Assembly: GCF_013870525.1 (NCBI RefSeq)
Contig: NZ_JACBXD010000082.1
Span: forward strand, 1-32,990
Reading direction: 5' to 3'
Source of the DNA: Amycolatopsis pittospori
GTDB lineage: Bacteria; Actinomycetota; Actinomycetes; Mycobacteriales; Pseudonocardiaceae
Length of the DNA: 32,990 nt
Of the stretch, positions 22,107 through 30,635 are shown one piece after another. The notes below the pieces were generated by a model that searched no databases, had not been told where the DNA came from, and worked only from the letters and a program-made list of their open reading frames with translations. Each line of letters starts with the position of its first letter. Within the stretch, counting starts at the first letter, position 1. A program made the translations under genes and the position numbers.

Positions 22107-24158
22107 TCAGGCGTCGATGGCTTCGCGGTCGACCCGGTCGGAGGATTCGACCAGCCAGTTGCGGCGCGGTTCGACCTTCTCGCCCATCAACAGTTCGAGC
22201 GCGTTCTCCGCGGCTTCGACGTCGTCGAGGGTGATGCGGCGGACCGAACGGGTGGCCGGGTTCATCGTGGTGTCCCACAGTTCGTCGGCGTCCATCTCGC
22301 CGAGGCCCTTGAACCGCGGCACCGGCGTGACGATCTGCTTGCCCGCCCGCTCCAGAGCCGCGAACTTGGTCTCCATCTCCTTCTGGGTGAAGGTGAAATG
22401 GGTTTCCGGGTTACGGCCCTTGGTGACCAGTTTGTGCAGCGGCGGCATCGCGGCGTACAGCCTGCCGTCCTCGATGACCGGCCGCATGTACTTGGCGAAC
22501 AGGGTGATCAGCAGCGTCCGGATGTGCGAACCGTCGACGTCCGCGTCGGCCATCAGGATCACCCGGCCGTAGCGCATGGTCGACAGGTCGAACGTGCGTC
22601 CGCTGCCCGCGCCGAGCACCTGCACGATCGAGGCGATCTCGGCGTTCTTCAAGGTGTCGCCGAGCGACGCCTTCTGGACGTTCAGGATCTTGCCGCGCAA
22701 GGGAAGCAACGCCTGATACTCGGACACACGCGCCATCCGCGCCGACCCGAGCGCGCTGTCACCCTCGACGAGGAACAGCTCACTGCGGGAGACGCCGGTG
22801 GTGCGGCAGTCGACCAGTTTCGGTGGCATGGCCGCGCCTTCGAGAGCGGTCTTGCGCCGGGCGGCGTCCTTCTGCTGCTTCTGGGTGAGCCGGACGCGTG
22901 CCGCGTCGACCACCTTCTGCAGCACGATCTTCGCCTCGGACTTGGTCTTGCGCTCTTCGGTCCAGGCCCTGATGTGCTTGTCGACGATGCCCTGGATGAC
23001 CCGGGTGATCCCGGCGGTGGACAGCTCGTCCTTGGTCTGCGAGGTGAACTGCGGTTCCGGCAGGCGCACGTGGACGACCGCCGTCATACCTTCGAGGACG
23101 TCCTCGACGGTCGGCATGTCCTCCTTGGGCTTCAGCAGTCCGCGGGTTTTGGAAATGGCGTCCTGCAAGGACTTCAGCACCGCGCGGTCGAAACCGCGGC
23201 GATGCGTGCCGCCGTGCACGTTGCGGATGGTGTTGGTGAAGCACTCCACCGTGCGCTCGTAGCCGGTGCCCCAGCGAAGCGCGACCTCGATCTCGGCGTG
23301 ACGCTCCACATTGGACTGCATCACACCGCTCGCGTCGGCCGCGTTCTCCTTGTACGTGCCCTCGCCGTTGATGATCAGCGTGCCGCAGACCGGTTTCTCG
23401 TCGGACGGGGCGAGGAAGTCGACCATGTCGGCCAGGCCGTTGGGGAAGTGGAAGGTCTCTTCGCTGATCGAGTCGTCGACGGCGGTGCGCAGCACATACG
23501 TGACGCCGGGGACCAGGAACGCGGTGTTGCGCATCTTCGCGCGGACGCCTTCGACGTCGAGCGCGGAGCCGGTCTCGAAGTAGCGGGAGTCGTACCAGTA
23601 CCGGATCGAGGTGCCGGAGCGCTCGCCGCGCTTCATCTTCCCGGTGACGTTCAGCCCGGACTTGCGGGTGAACTTGGCCTTCGGGCCGGGACCGTCGAAC
23701 ACGCCGGGGACGCCGTGCGCGAACGACATCTGGTGGATCTTGCCCTCTTGCTTCACGGTGACGTCGAAGCGGTGCGAGAGCGCGTTCACCGCCGAAGCGC
23801 CGACGCCGTGCAGGCCACCGGAGGTCTTGTAGCCGGATCCGCCGAACTTGCCGCCGGCGTGCAGCCTGGTCAGCACGAGTTCGACACCGGACAAACCGGA
23901 TTTGGCGTGCGTGCCGGTGGGGATACCACGGCCGTCGTCGTCGACCTGGACGCTCCCGTCGGCGTGCAGGGTGACCACGATCCTGGCGGCGTGCCCCGCC
24001 ACACCTTCATCGGTCGAGTTGTCCACGACCTCGGAGAACAGGTGGTTGATACCGCGGCTGTCGGTGGAGCCGATGTACATCCCGGGGCGCTTGCGGACCG
24101 CTTCCAGACCCTCGAGGTGCGTCAGGTCGTCGGCCCCGTACAGGGTCTCAGCAGTCAC
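22107..24158 (-). CDS. parE: topoisomerase IV subunit B-like (ParE/second GyrB)
   Basis: A 683-residue protein from GTG 24158. The GHKL ATPase motifs are present: VVDNSTDEGVAGHA (Glu and Asn for ATP/Mg), DDGRGIP and GLHGVGASAVNALS. The transducer domain has QTKDEL as switch lysine. The TOPRIM domain has ELFLVEGDSA and MADADVDGSHI for the metal site, PLRGKILNVQKAS between. The end PRFKGLGEMDADELW is typical. No large insert is seen, in contrast to the parC-like gene. The ribosome site AGGAG lies inside the last codons of a 52-codon upstream ORF whose TGA overlaps this GTG. Confidence 0.93.
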   Translation of the reverse strand: MTAETLYGADDLTHLEGLEAVRKRPGMYIGSTDSRGINHLFSEVVDNSTDEGVAGHAARIVVTLHADGSVQVDDDGRGIPTGTHAKSGLSGVELVLTRLHAGGKFGGSGYKTSGGLHGVGASAVNALSHRFDVTVKQEGKIHQMSFAHGVPGVFDGPGPKAKFTRKSGLNVTGKMKRGERSGTSIRYWYDSRYFETGSALDVEGVRAKMRNTAFLVPGVTYVLRTAVDDSISEETFHFPNGLADMVDFLAPSDEKPVCGTLIINGEGTYKENAADASGVMQSNVERHAEIEVALRWGTGYERTVECFTNTIRNVHGGTHRRGFDRAVLKSLQDAISKTRGLLKPKEDMPTVEDVLEGMTAVVHVRLPEPQFTSQTKDELSTAGITRVIQGIVDKHIRAWTEERKTKSEAKIVLQKVVDAARVRLTQKQQKDAARRKTALEGAAMPPKLVDCRTTGVSRSELFLVEGDSALGSARMARVSEYQALLPLRGKILNVQKASLGDTLKNAEIASIVQVLGAGSGRTFDLSTMRYGRVILMADADVDGSHIRTLLITLFAKYMRPVIEDGRLYAAMPPLHKLVTKGRNPETHFTFTQKEMETKFAALERAGKQIVTPVPRFKGLGEMDADELWDTTMNPATRSVRRITLDDVEAAENALELLMGEKVEPRRNWLVESSDRVDREAIDA

Positions 24159-24313
24159 TGGGTCTTTCTCCTGGAGTCGTGGCTCGCGAACTTGCTCGTG
24201 GAGGTGGCGTTCAACGCGACACCGTACTGGAGGATATCCGTCCCCTCCGACAAGTCGTCTTCTCCGACGCCCTCGGTGTGGCGAACCACCTGTTCGCGGC
24301 CACGCCCAGTCAT
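24155..24313 (-). CDS. 52-residue small protein coupled to parE-like gene
   Basis: An ORF of 52 codons from ATG 24313, with AAAGGACGAGG upstream. It ends with TGA at 24155-24157, sharing GTGA with the parE-like start, the same coupling used between other real genes here. About four fifths of its codons end in G or C, as in genes of this window. It starts basic (MTGRGREQVVRH), has an acidic middle (EGVGEDDLSEGTD), then ILQYGVALNATSTSKFASHD and a basic tail. No signal peptide or membrane segment is seen and I recognise no family. It could be a leader ORF for translation of the topoisomerase operon or a small partner protein. Confidence 0.5.
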   Translation of the reverse strand: MTGRGREQVVRHTEGVGEDDLSEGTDILQYGVALNATSTSKFASHDSRRKTQ

Positions 24314-24420
24314 CTGACCTCGTCCTTTCGCTGACCGTCCGTGAAGGTCACAACTTGTCCGCCGGAGCCGGCGTCCTAGCGGTAGGAGCCGCGAACGCGC
24401 GGCTTTCACTGGGAGGACGC

Positions 24421-27400
24421 ATGAAACTGCGAAGAGCGATCGCGACCACGGGGCTGCTGGCCGCCGGGCTGGTACCGGTGGGTGAGGCCGTGGCCACACC
24501 CGGGGAGGCTCCGCCGCCGCGGGGAACGGTCCGGCCGGTCACGCTCATCACCGGTGACCGGGTCATGGTGGACGTCGCCGCCGACGGCCGGGTCAAGGTG
24601 GTCCCCAGCCGGGACAGCGGTAACCATTTCGTCTTCACCGAGGACGGCGATCAGTACGTCCTCCCGTTCTCCGCGCTCGATCCGGTGAAGGAGAACCGGG
24701 TCGACAAGCGGCTGTTCAACGTCTCGGCGCTCGTCCGGCAGGGCCGGGACGATCTGCGCTCCGGCGAAGTGCCGCTCTTGGCGGGACATGCCCAGGGAGC
24801 CCTGGCGGCAAACATGCTCCCCGGGCGGACGAAGGTGACGCGCTCTCTGCCGTCGCTGGGGGTGACGGCGGCGGCCGTGGGCAAGAACGACGCGAAACAG
24901 TGGTGGCGCGACTTCGCCGCACAGCGGTCTTCCGGCGCGAAACTCTGGCTGAACGAGAACCTCCGGCCGGTCCTCGACCAGAGCGTTCCGCAGGTCGGCG
25001 CCCCGGAGGCGTGGAAGGCGGGGTTCACCGGAGACGGTGTCAAGGTCGCCGTGCTGGACACCGGCTACGACCCCGGCCATCCGGATCTCGCCGGCGTGGT
25101 GACCGGTTCGGCGAGCTTCGTCCAGGAGGACGTACGCGACGTCGTCGGCCACGGCACGCATGTGGCGTCGACCATCGCGGGCACCGGAGCCGCGTCGGGC
25201 GGCCGCTACCGCGGCGTCGCACCCGGCGCGAAGGTGCTCGCGGGGAAGGTCTGCGGGGCCGACGACTGCCCGCAGGACGCCATCCTCGCCGGGATGCAGT
25301 GGGCGGCCGACCAGGGCGCGAAGGTGGTGAACCTGAGCCTCGGCGGATTCCCGAGCGACGGCACGGATCCCTTGTCGCAGGCGGTGAACCGGTTCACCGA
25401 GCAGTCCGGGATGTTGTTCGTCGTCGCCGCGGGGAACGACGGCCTGGACCAGTCCGTCTCCTCGCCCGCCGCGGCGGACGCGGCGCTCGCCGTGGCCGCC
25501 GTGTCCAAAAAGGACGAGCTCACGGCGTTCTCCAGCCGCGGCCCCAGGCTCGGCGACCTGGCGGTGAAGCCGGATATCGCCGCGCCGGGAGCCGGCATCG
25601 TCGCGGCGAGGGCGGCGGGGACGTACCCGGACGCGTCGGTGGACCTGCGGTACGCCCGGCTCGATGGCACGTCGATGGCGACGCCGCATGTCGCGGGAGC
25701 GGCCGCGATCCTCGCCCAGCGGCATCCGGACTGGAAGGCCGACCGGCTCAAACCGGGGCTCACCGGCAGTGCCGACCCGCTCGCCGGGGGCTCGGTGTAC
25801 GGGCTCGGAGCGGGACGTCTCGACGTCGCCAGGGCCCATCGTCAGCAGGTCAGAGCCGCGCAGACGAGCCTTTCCCTGGGCGCGGTCACACGGCCGCACG
25901 AGCCGGTCACCAAGACCGTGACCTACCACAACGACGGTGCCCAGCCCGCCGTGCTGACCCTGTCCCTCAAGGCCGATGGCGTACCGGCCGGGATGTTCCG
26001 GACCGGGTCGAACGTCGTCGTCGTGCCGCCGAGCGGCTCCGTGGACGTTCCGGTGACGGTCGACTACGGCCGTGCGACGGCCGGGACCTTCGGCGTCCGG
26101 TTGATCGCCACGGGCGGCCGCGGCGAACGCGTCGTCACACCGATCGGGACCGTCGTGGCACCCGAGACCCGCAAGCTGACCATCGACGCGATCACGCATC
26201 GCGGCAACGCACAGGGCGACAACCTGTTCTTCGTGCAGGACCGGGACACCGGGAAGGCGGTGCCGGCCCAGGGCGGCACGATCGACCTGCCGATCGGCCG
26301 GTACCGCGTGCTCGGCAGCCTGGAGGACTGGGAGAAGACGCCCGAGGTCCCGTACGGCGAACCTGTCGCCCAGGTCGGTGTCGCCCAGGACTTCGATCTC
26401 CGTGAGGACCGGAAGCTGTTCTTCGACGGCAGGGCGGGAAAGCCGGTGAAGCAGACCGTCGACGATCCGGACGTCCGGGTGCCCGAGCAGTACACCGGGC
26501 TCTGGTCCGGACTGGGCGGCATGATCGGCGGAATCGCGCTGCGCGGCAGGCCCGGCGGGCATTTCGTGCTGCCGAGCGGGCCGCTGCCGTCGATGGGCGT
26601 GGACGGGCTCTTCTTCGCCGACCGGCCGCTGCTGACGGTGGACGGCGGGTCCCTGCGCCTCGCCCCGCACGACAACGACCCGAACGGATTCCGGGGCGAC
26701 ATCACCGCGTCTGTCGTGGATCTCGGCCGCACGGCGGATCCGGGTGTCCGGGGCAAGATCGGGTACATCCGGGCCACCCTCGAAGATCCGCCCGGGCAGA
26801 CCACGGCGATCGTCGAACGGCTGATCGCCGACGGGGCGAAAGGTGTACTGATCGGGGGAACGTCCTTTGTGGACGAGCGGGCGTGGCCGGTGCCGGTCGC
26901 GTCGGTCGTCGTCAAGGAGCAGGCCGATCTGGAGGCCGCGCTCGCCAAGGGGCCGCTCACGGTGCGGATCCGGGGGATCGCCGCCAGCCCGGTCACCTAC
27001 GAGCTGGTCGACCAGGTGAGCGGCGGGCTGCCGGACGGCATCACCTGGGCGCATCGGCGGGCCGATCTCGGCCTGCTGCACGTCCGCAACTTCGGGTCGC
27101 CCCCGGTCGCCTCGGTGGACCGGACGATGTACTGCGCCGACGGGACCGTGTGCGCGAGCTTCGGCGCGAGTCATCCGTATTTCCCGTCGGAGCACGACGT
27201 CTACGTGACGCCGGATCGACTCTGGGAGACCTCGGTGATCTCGGGTGTCAGCGGCTGGGCCCTGGTGCCCGCCCAGATCCTCGATCCCGTGCTGGTGAAG
27301 CCGGGGCAGCGGGTCGAGGAGGACCTGCTGAAGGGGCCGTTCGGGCCGGATCTGGGAGGGCGGCAGTTCGGTTTGAACTTCGAACCGTTGACGGCCGCGG

Positions 27401-28014
27401 TGACCAGGACCGGCGACAAGATCCGGGTGAACGTGCCCGCGTTCGCACCGTCCGGCCGGGTGCATTCGGCCGCCTATCTGCCGGTGGTTCAGGACAGTGG
27501 CACGACGTCGCTGACCAAGGACGGCAGACCCGCCGGCGCCAACGACGTGCCGGGGTCGGGCATCTTCGACGTCCCGAGGGAAGCGGGCAGGTACACGCTG
27601 AAGGTCGACAGCACGCGGAAACTCGACGGGCGGGATCCGCTGCGATACGTCGGCGAGTGGACGTTCTCGAGTGGACACCGGCCCGGCACGAAGGCGTTGC
27701 CGCTGCTGGACGTCCGCTACGACCTGCCGCTCGATCTCGGCAACGGGGCGGCCGCGGGGGAGTTCACCTTCACCGTGTCCGCCGCGCACCAGGCCGGTTC
27801 GGGCGCTCGGGCGGGGATCCGGGGCCTCGGCGTCGAGGCGTCGTCCGATGACGGCGCGACCTGGGCACCCGCGCGGGTGGTCCGCGTCGGGGACCGCTGG
27901 CAGGTCACCGTCGTCAACCCCGGTGCCGGGTTCGTCTCGCTGCGCACGAAGGTGAGCGACACCGACGGCGGCACCCTGACGGAAACCCTGCTGAAGGCCT
28001 ACCGCGCCGGGTGA
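24421..28014 (+). CDS. large secreted subtilisin-like (S8) serine protease
   Basis: A 1197-residue protein from ATG 24421 (GGGAGG upstream) with a signal peptide (MKLRRA, hydrophobic core, cut near AVA at about 25). A propeptide-like region with the VTLITGDRVMV segment follows. The peptidase S8 domain has Asp213 in VAVLDTGYD, His244 in GHGTHVAS and Ser418 in GTSMATPHVAG, with the oxyanion Asn in VVAAGNDG. A probable Ig-like beta domain comes next (VTKTVTYHNDGAQPAVLTLS), then a PA-like segment (SVVDLGRTADPGVRGKIGYIRA) and a long beta-rich C-terminal part. Secreted proteases with this VTLITGDRV start are common in streptomycetes and relatives. The gene is monocistronic and is followed by a hairpin. 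Confidence 0.92.
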   Translation: MKLRRAIATTGLLAAGLVPVGEAVATPGEAPPPRGTVRPVTLITGDRVMVDVAADGRVKVVPSRDSGNHFVFTEDGDQYVLPFSALDPVKENRVDKRLFNVSALVRQGRDDLRSGEVPLLAGHAQGALAANMLPGRTKVTRSLPSLGVTAAAVGKNDAKQWWRDFAAQRSSGAKLWLNENLRPVLDQSVPQVGAPEAWKAGFTGDGVKVAVLDTGYDPGHPDLAGVVTGSASFVQEDVRDVVGHGTHVASTIAGTGAASGGRYRGVAPGAKVLAGKVCGADDCPQDAILAGMQWAADQGAKVVNLSLGGFPSDGTDPLSQAVNRFTEQSGMLFVVAAGNDGLDQSVSSPAAADAALAVAAVSKKDELTAFSSRGPRLGDLAVKPDIAAPGAGIVAARAAGTYPDASVDLRYARLDGTSMATPHVAGAAAILAQRHPDWKADRLKPGLTGSADPLAGGSVYGLGAGRLDVARAHRQQVRAAQTSLSLGAVTRPHEPVTKTVTYHNDGAQPAVLTLSLKADGVPAGMFRTGSNVVVVPPSGSVDVPVTVDYGRATAGTFGVRLIATGGRGERVVTPIGTVVAPETRKLTIDAITHRGNAQGDNLFFVQDRDTGKAVPAQGGTIDLPIGRYRVLGSLEDWEKTPEVPYGEPVAQVGVAQDFDLREDRKLFFDGRAGKPVKQTVDDPDVRVPEQYTGLWSGLGGMIGGIALRGRPGGHFVLPSGPLPSMGVDGLFFADRPLLTVDGGSLRLAPHDNDPNGFRGDITASVVDLGRTADPGVRGKIGYIRATLEDPPGQTTAIVERLIADGAKGVLIGGTSFVDERAWPVPVASVVVKEQADLEAALAKGPLTVRIRGIAASPVTYELVDQVSGGLPDGITWAHRRADLGLLHVRNFGSPPVASVDRTMYCADGTVCASFGASHPYFPSEHDVYVTPDRLWETSVISGVSGWALVPAQILDPVLVKPGQRVEEDLLKGPFGPDLGGRQFGLNFEPLTAAVTRTGDKIRVNVPAFAPSGRVHSAAYLPVVQDSGTTSLTKDGRPAGANDVPGSGIFDVPREAGRYTLKVDSTRKLDGRDPLRYVGEWTFSSGHRPGTKALPLLDVRYDLPLDLGNGAAAGEFTFTVSAAHQAGSGARAGIRGLGVEASSDDGATWAPARVVRVGDRWQVTVVNPGAGFVSLRTKVSDTDGGTLTETLLKAYRAG

Positions 28015-28020
28015 GGCGAG

Positions 28021-28054
28021 CGTCCCGGTGGCCGGGTCATCGGCCGCCGGGACG
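28021..28054 (+). terminator. hairpin terminator after the S8 protease
   Basis: CGTCCCGGTGGCCG (28021-28034) pairs with CGGCCGCCGGGACG (28041-28054), 14 pairs including one G-U, loop of 6. It begins 6 nt after the stop. No T-tract, as usual for GC-rich actinomycete terminators. Confidence 0.7.
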
Positions 28055-28127
28055 GCTTCCTCACGCGTCCGATGAGGCGTTATGGTTTCCCCTGTCACAC
28101 TGCTGGGGGTGGCAGGGGGAAACGGAA

Positions 28128-29069
28128 GTGGCCGTCGAAACCGGTCCCGCGCGCGCGTCGACCGCGCAGCGTGTGGTGAGTCTTTGGTATTTCGTGGTGG
28201 TCATCGCGTCACTGGGGGTGCTCGCGCCCCTGCCGTTCGTGCACGCGGCGATCCGGCTGCGCCGTGCGCTCGTGCTGCTGTACGTGGTGATCTACAGCTC
28301 GGCCTCCTGCGGGCTGATCTATCTGCTCGCGGTCGGGGAAACAGAGGGTGACGTCGGGGCGGTCATGGCCGTCTCGTGGTTCTTCGGCACGATCCTGTTG
28401 ATCGCCGTGTCCTGCGTCCACCTCGCCCTGCTGCGGAAGCAGATCCTCTATCCGCAGCGGACGGTCTGGGTCGAATCCGGCATGCACTGTGGCCTGTTCT
28501 CGATCGACATCGCCGGATTCGGCCAGGTCGGGCGCAGCAGCGACGTCTTCGTCCAGGTGCGGCGGATGCTCTTCGGCCTGCTGGCCGACGCCTTCGAGAC
28601 CAGCGGCATCGCCTGGAACGCCTGTCTCAAACGGGATACGGGGGACGGCATGATCGTCGTCGTCCCGCCGCATTTCCCGAAGTTCCGGCTGCTGCTCCCG
28701 CTGCTTTCGCAACTGGCGGCCGAACTGGCCAAGTACAACGTGGTCACCGAACCGGCGCTGCGGATCCGGGTACGCGTGGCGATCCACGCCGGAGAGGTCA
28801 CGCTCGACGAGTACGGCGTGACGGGGCGGCCGAAGGTGCTGCTCGCCCGGCTGCTCGACTCGCGGGTGCTGCGTGACGCGCTCACCGAAGCGCCGGACGG
28901 CTCACCCGTCGTCGTGCTGGTGTCGGACCGGTTCCACGAGGACGTCCAGGACCAGGGAGGCCCCGGCCTCGACACGATGAGCTACCGGCAGGTGCTCGTG
29001 CACGAGAAGGAGACCGAGGTCCTCGCCTGGCTGCATGTCCCGACGCCGGTGATCAGAGTGCTGCCGTGA
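28128..29069 (+). CDS. membrane-anchored class III nucleotide cyclase-like protein, probably degenerate
   Basis: From GTG 28128 (AGGGGG 7 nt upstream) the product has 313 residues. It has hydrophobic segments at about 18-40, 47-69 and 79-100, then a cyclase homology domain. Asp127 in FSIDIAGFG and Asp173 in RDTGDGM match the two metal-binding aspartates. VRVAIHAGEV is the usual RxGIHxGxV strand. However, the later segment reads GVTGRPKVLLARLLDS where active cyclases have GxxVNxAARL; the transition-state Asn is missing, so catalysis is doubtful. It could be a nucleotide sensor or a partner in signalling. It overlaps the end of the convergent GH76 gene by 17 bp. Confidence 0.7.
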   Translation: MAVETGPARASTAQRVVSLWYFVVVIASLGVLAPLPFVHAAIRLRRALVLLYVVIYSSASCGLIYLLAVGETEGDVGAVMAVSWFFGTILLIAVSCVHLALLRKQILYPQRTVWVESGMHCGLFSIDIAGFGQVGRSSDVFVQVRRMLFGLLADAFETSGIAWNACLKRDTGDGMIVVVPPHFPKFRLLLPLLSQLAAELAKYNVVTEPALRIRVRVAIHAGEVTLDEYGVTGRPKVLLARLLDSRVLRDALTEAPDGSPVVVLVSDRFHEDVQDQGGPGLDTMSYRQVLVHEKETEVLAWLHVPTPVIRVLP

Positions 29070-30477
29070 GGACCTCCAGCGCGCTGTGCTGACGGGCGGC
29101 GTCGATCCGGTCGACCGGACCGGCCCAGCGCAGACCGTGCTGATCGAGCGACGTGCGGTTGTTCGCGATCGTCGAATTCGCTTGGCGCGTCAGGTAAGCG
29201 CGATACGGTCTGCCCGCCAGCGCCCGGTCCAGCTCGCCGAGGTTGCGGGCGTACGCGCCCTTGAACGACGGCCCGTCGGCACCGCAGTCGCCGGGCTCGC
29301 ACGGGTCTCGCAGGATCCCGCCGGAATGCAGCGACGGCGCCGTGGTGGAGGCGTCGGCGAGTTGACGGGCCCTGGTGAGCAGGGCGGCGTCACCGGTCGC
29401 GCGGTTCAGTTCGAGCAGGGCGCCGAGGACGATGCCCTGGTTGTAGCTCCACACGGCGTCCCCGTTGTTGACGCACGAGGAGTTCAGGCCGTCGTTGATC
29501 AGGTCGCTCCCGTTGATCATGCCGCTGCCGCGGAACCAGTCCCAGACCTCGCGGGCCCTGGCCAGCTGGACCGTGTCACCGGGGAGGCGGTTGTGCAGTG
29601 ACGCGGCGACCTTGACGTACAACTCGTTGGTGACCGCGTTCTTGTACGTCCGCGCCGTCGACCACCAGAGTCCGCCGCCGCAGGTCCCGTCGCGGTAGGA
29701 GTACATGTAGTTCGCGGCGATGACGGCGGTGTCGAGGTAGCGGCGGTCCTTCGTCAGGTCGTAGGCGCGGATCCAGGCGAGCGCCCACCAGCCGGTGTCG
29801 TCGATGTACTCGTTGGTGAAATCGTCGCCGCGGTTGCGATCGAAGGTGTTGCCGATCGCGTAGCGGTAGGTCTGGGAGCCGGTGCGGGTGCTGTAGTCGA
29901 GGATCGCGGTGAGCGCGTTCGCCGAATTCCACCAGCCCGTGGTCTGCCAGAGCCCGGTGTCGTTGTCGTAGAACTGCATGAGCGCGGTGGCCGCGGCTTC
30001 GGTGCGGTTCGCCGCGGCGACCGTCGTGCGGAACCACGGCGTGCAGGCGATTTCCGGGCGGTTGCCCGCCTTCCCGCAAGCGCGGAGCGCGCCGAACCGG
30101 TGGGTGGCGGGGTCGTCGCCGTTGAACATCAGGGTCCGCCAGCCGCGTTGGCCCGCCGGGATCTTCGTGTCGCCGATCCGGCTGTCGCCGGCCCAGGTGC
30201 GGCCGCCGTCGAAGGAGCGGTCGAGCCAGACCTCGTCGCCGGGATCACCGTTTTGGACGCTGCCCCAGCCCATGTCGTCGCCGTCGGAGAGGTGCAGCGT
30301 GATGGCGCGGCCCCAGACCGTCGCCGTGCTGGGTCTTCTGTCGCCGACGGCCAGCGCGGGGTCGCGGCCGTCGCAGTACTGGGCGCAGATCGTCGCCGTG
30401 ACGGTGGGTTCCGGAGTGGTGGTGGCCGGCGTGAAAGCGAATGTCAACGTTGTCACAAGCAGAGTGGTGAGCCACAT
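29053..30477 (-). CDS. secreted GH76 alpha-1,6-mannanase-like glycoside hydrolase
   Basis: From ATG 30477 the protein has 474 residues with a hydrophobic secretion signal (MWLTTLLVTTLTFAFTPA). GTG 30501 is an in-frame alternative; neither has a strong ribosome site. Residues of about 30-145 form an N-terminal module (CAQYCDGRDPALAV ... VWLDRSFDGGRTW). The rest is an (alpha/alpha) barrel of family GH76: TTGWWNSANALTAILDY, then Asp226-Asp227 in EYIDDTGWWALAWIRAYDLT, the catalytic pair, and YKNAVTNELYVKVAASLHNR. GH76 enzymes cut alpha-1,6-mannan, for instance fungal cell-wall mannan. Tail-to-tail overlap of 17 bp with the cyclase-like gene leaves no room for a terminator. Confidence 0.88.
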   Translation of the reverse strand: MWLTTLLVTTLTFAFTPATTTPEPTVTATICAQYCDGRDPALAVGDRRPSTATVWGRAITLHLSDGDDMGWGSVQNGDPGDEVWLDRSFDGGRTWAGDSRIGDTKIPAGQRGWRTLMFNGDDPATHRFGALRACGKAGNRPEIACTPWFRTTVAAANRTEAAATALMQFYDNDTGLWQTTGWWNSANALTAILDYSTRTGSQTYRYAIGNTFDRNRGDDFTNEYIDDTGWWALAWIRAYDLTKDRRYLDTAVIAANYMYSYRDGTCGGGLWWSTARTYKNAVTNELYVKVAASLHNRLPGDTVQLARAREVWDWFRGSGMINGSDLINDGLNSSCVNNGDAVWSYNQGIVLGALLELNRATGDAALLTRARQLADASTTAPSLHSGGILRDPCEPGDCGADGPSFKGAYARNLGELDRALAGRPYRAYLTRQANSTIANNRTSLDQHGLRWAGPVDRIDAARQHSALEVLTAAL

Positions 30478-30591
30478 GGATTCAAGTGTGAGGGCGGTCA
30501 CTTCGTGAGCCGATCAAGTCACTCGTTCGGCCCGCGCCGAAGGTCTGGACCAGCGGGGTGGCGGCCGGGAATATCTCTTCCGTGCGTAAGG

Positions 30592-30603
30592 TTGAACGCT
30601 CAA
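30592..30603. promoter_or_regulatory. short dyad upstream of the monooxygenase gene
   Basis: TTGA-ACGC-TCAA lies 32 bp before the luciferase-like gene start. Such TTGAAC-type dyads are common as binding sites of MarR or TetR repressors in front of flavoenzyme genes. The position fits an operator for the two-gene unit. The evidence is the dyad alone. Confidence 0.3.
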
Positions 30604-30635
30604 GCAAAGATACCCCGGTGACTAGGGAGCAGGTC

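Noticed and set aside
24337..24347. GTCCGTGAAGG upstream of the protease gene as another family D palindrome.
   Set aside because: Only 11 bases match and there is no complementary arm nearby, so it may be chance or a remnant.
24406..28098. A 1230-codon open frame on the minus strand opposite the S8 protease gene.
   Set aside because: It mirrors the protease gene in high-GC DNA; its protein is Arg/Gly/His-rich with no recognisable fold, while the plus frame has a signal peptide and an intact catalytic triad.
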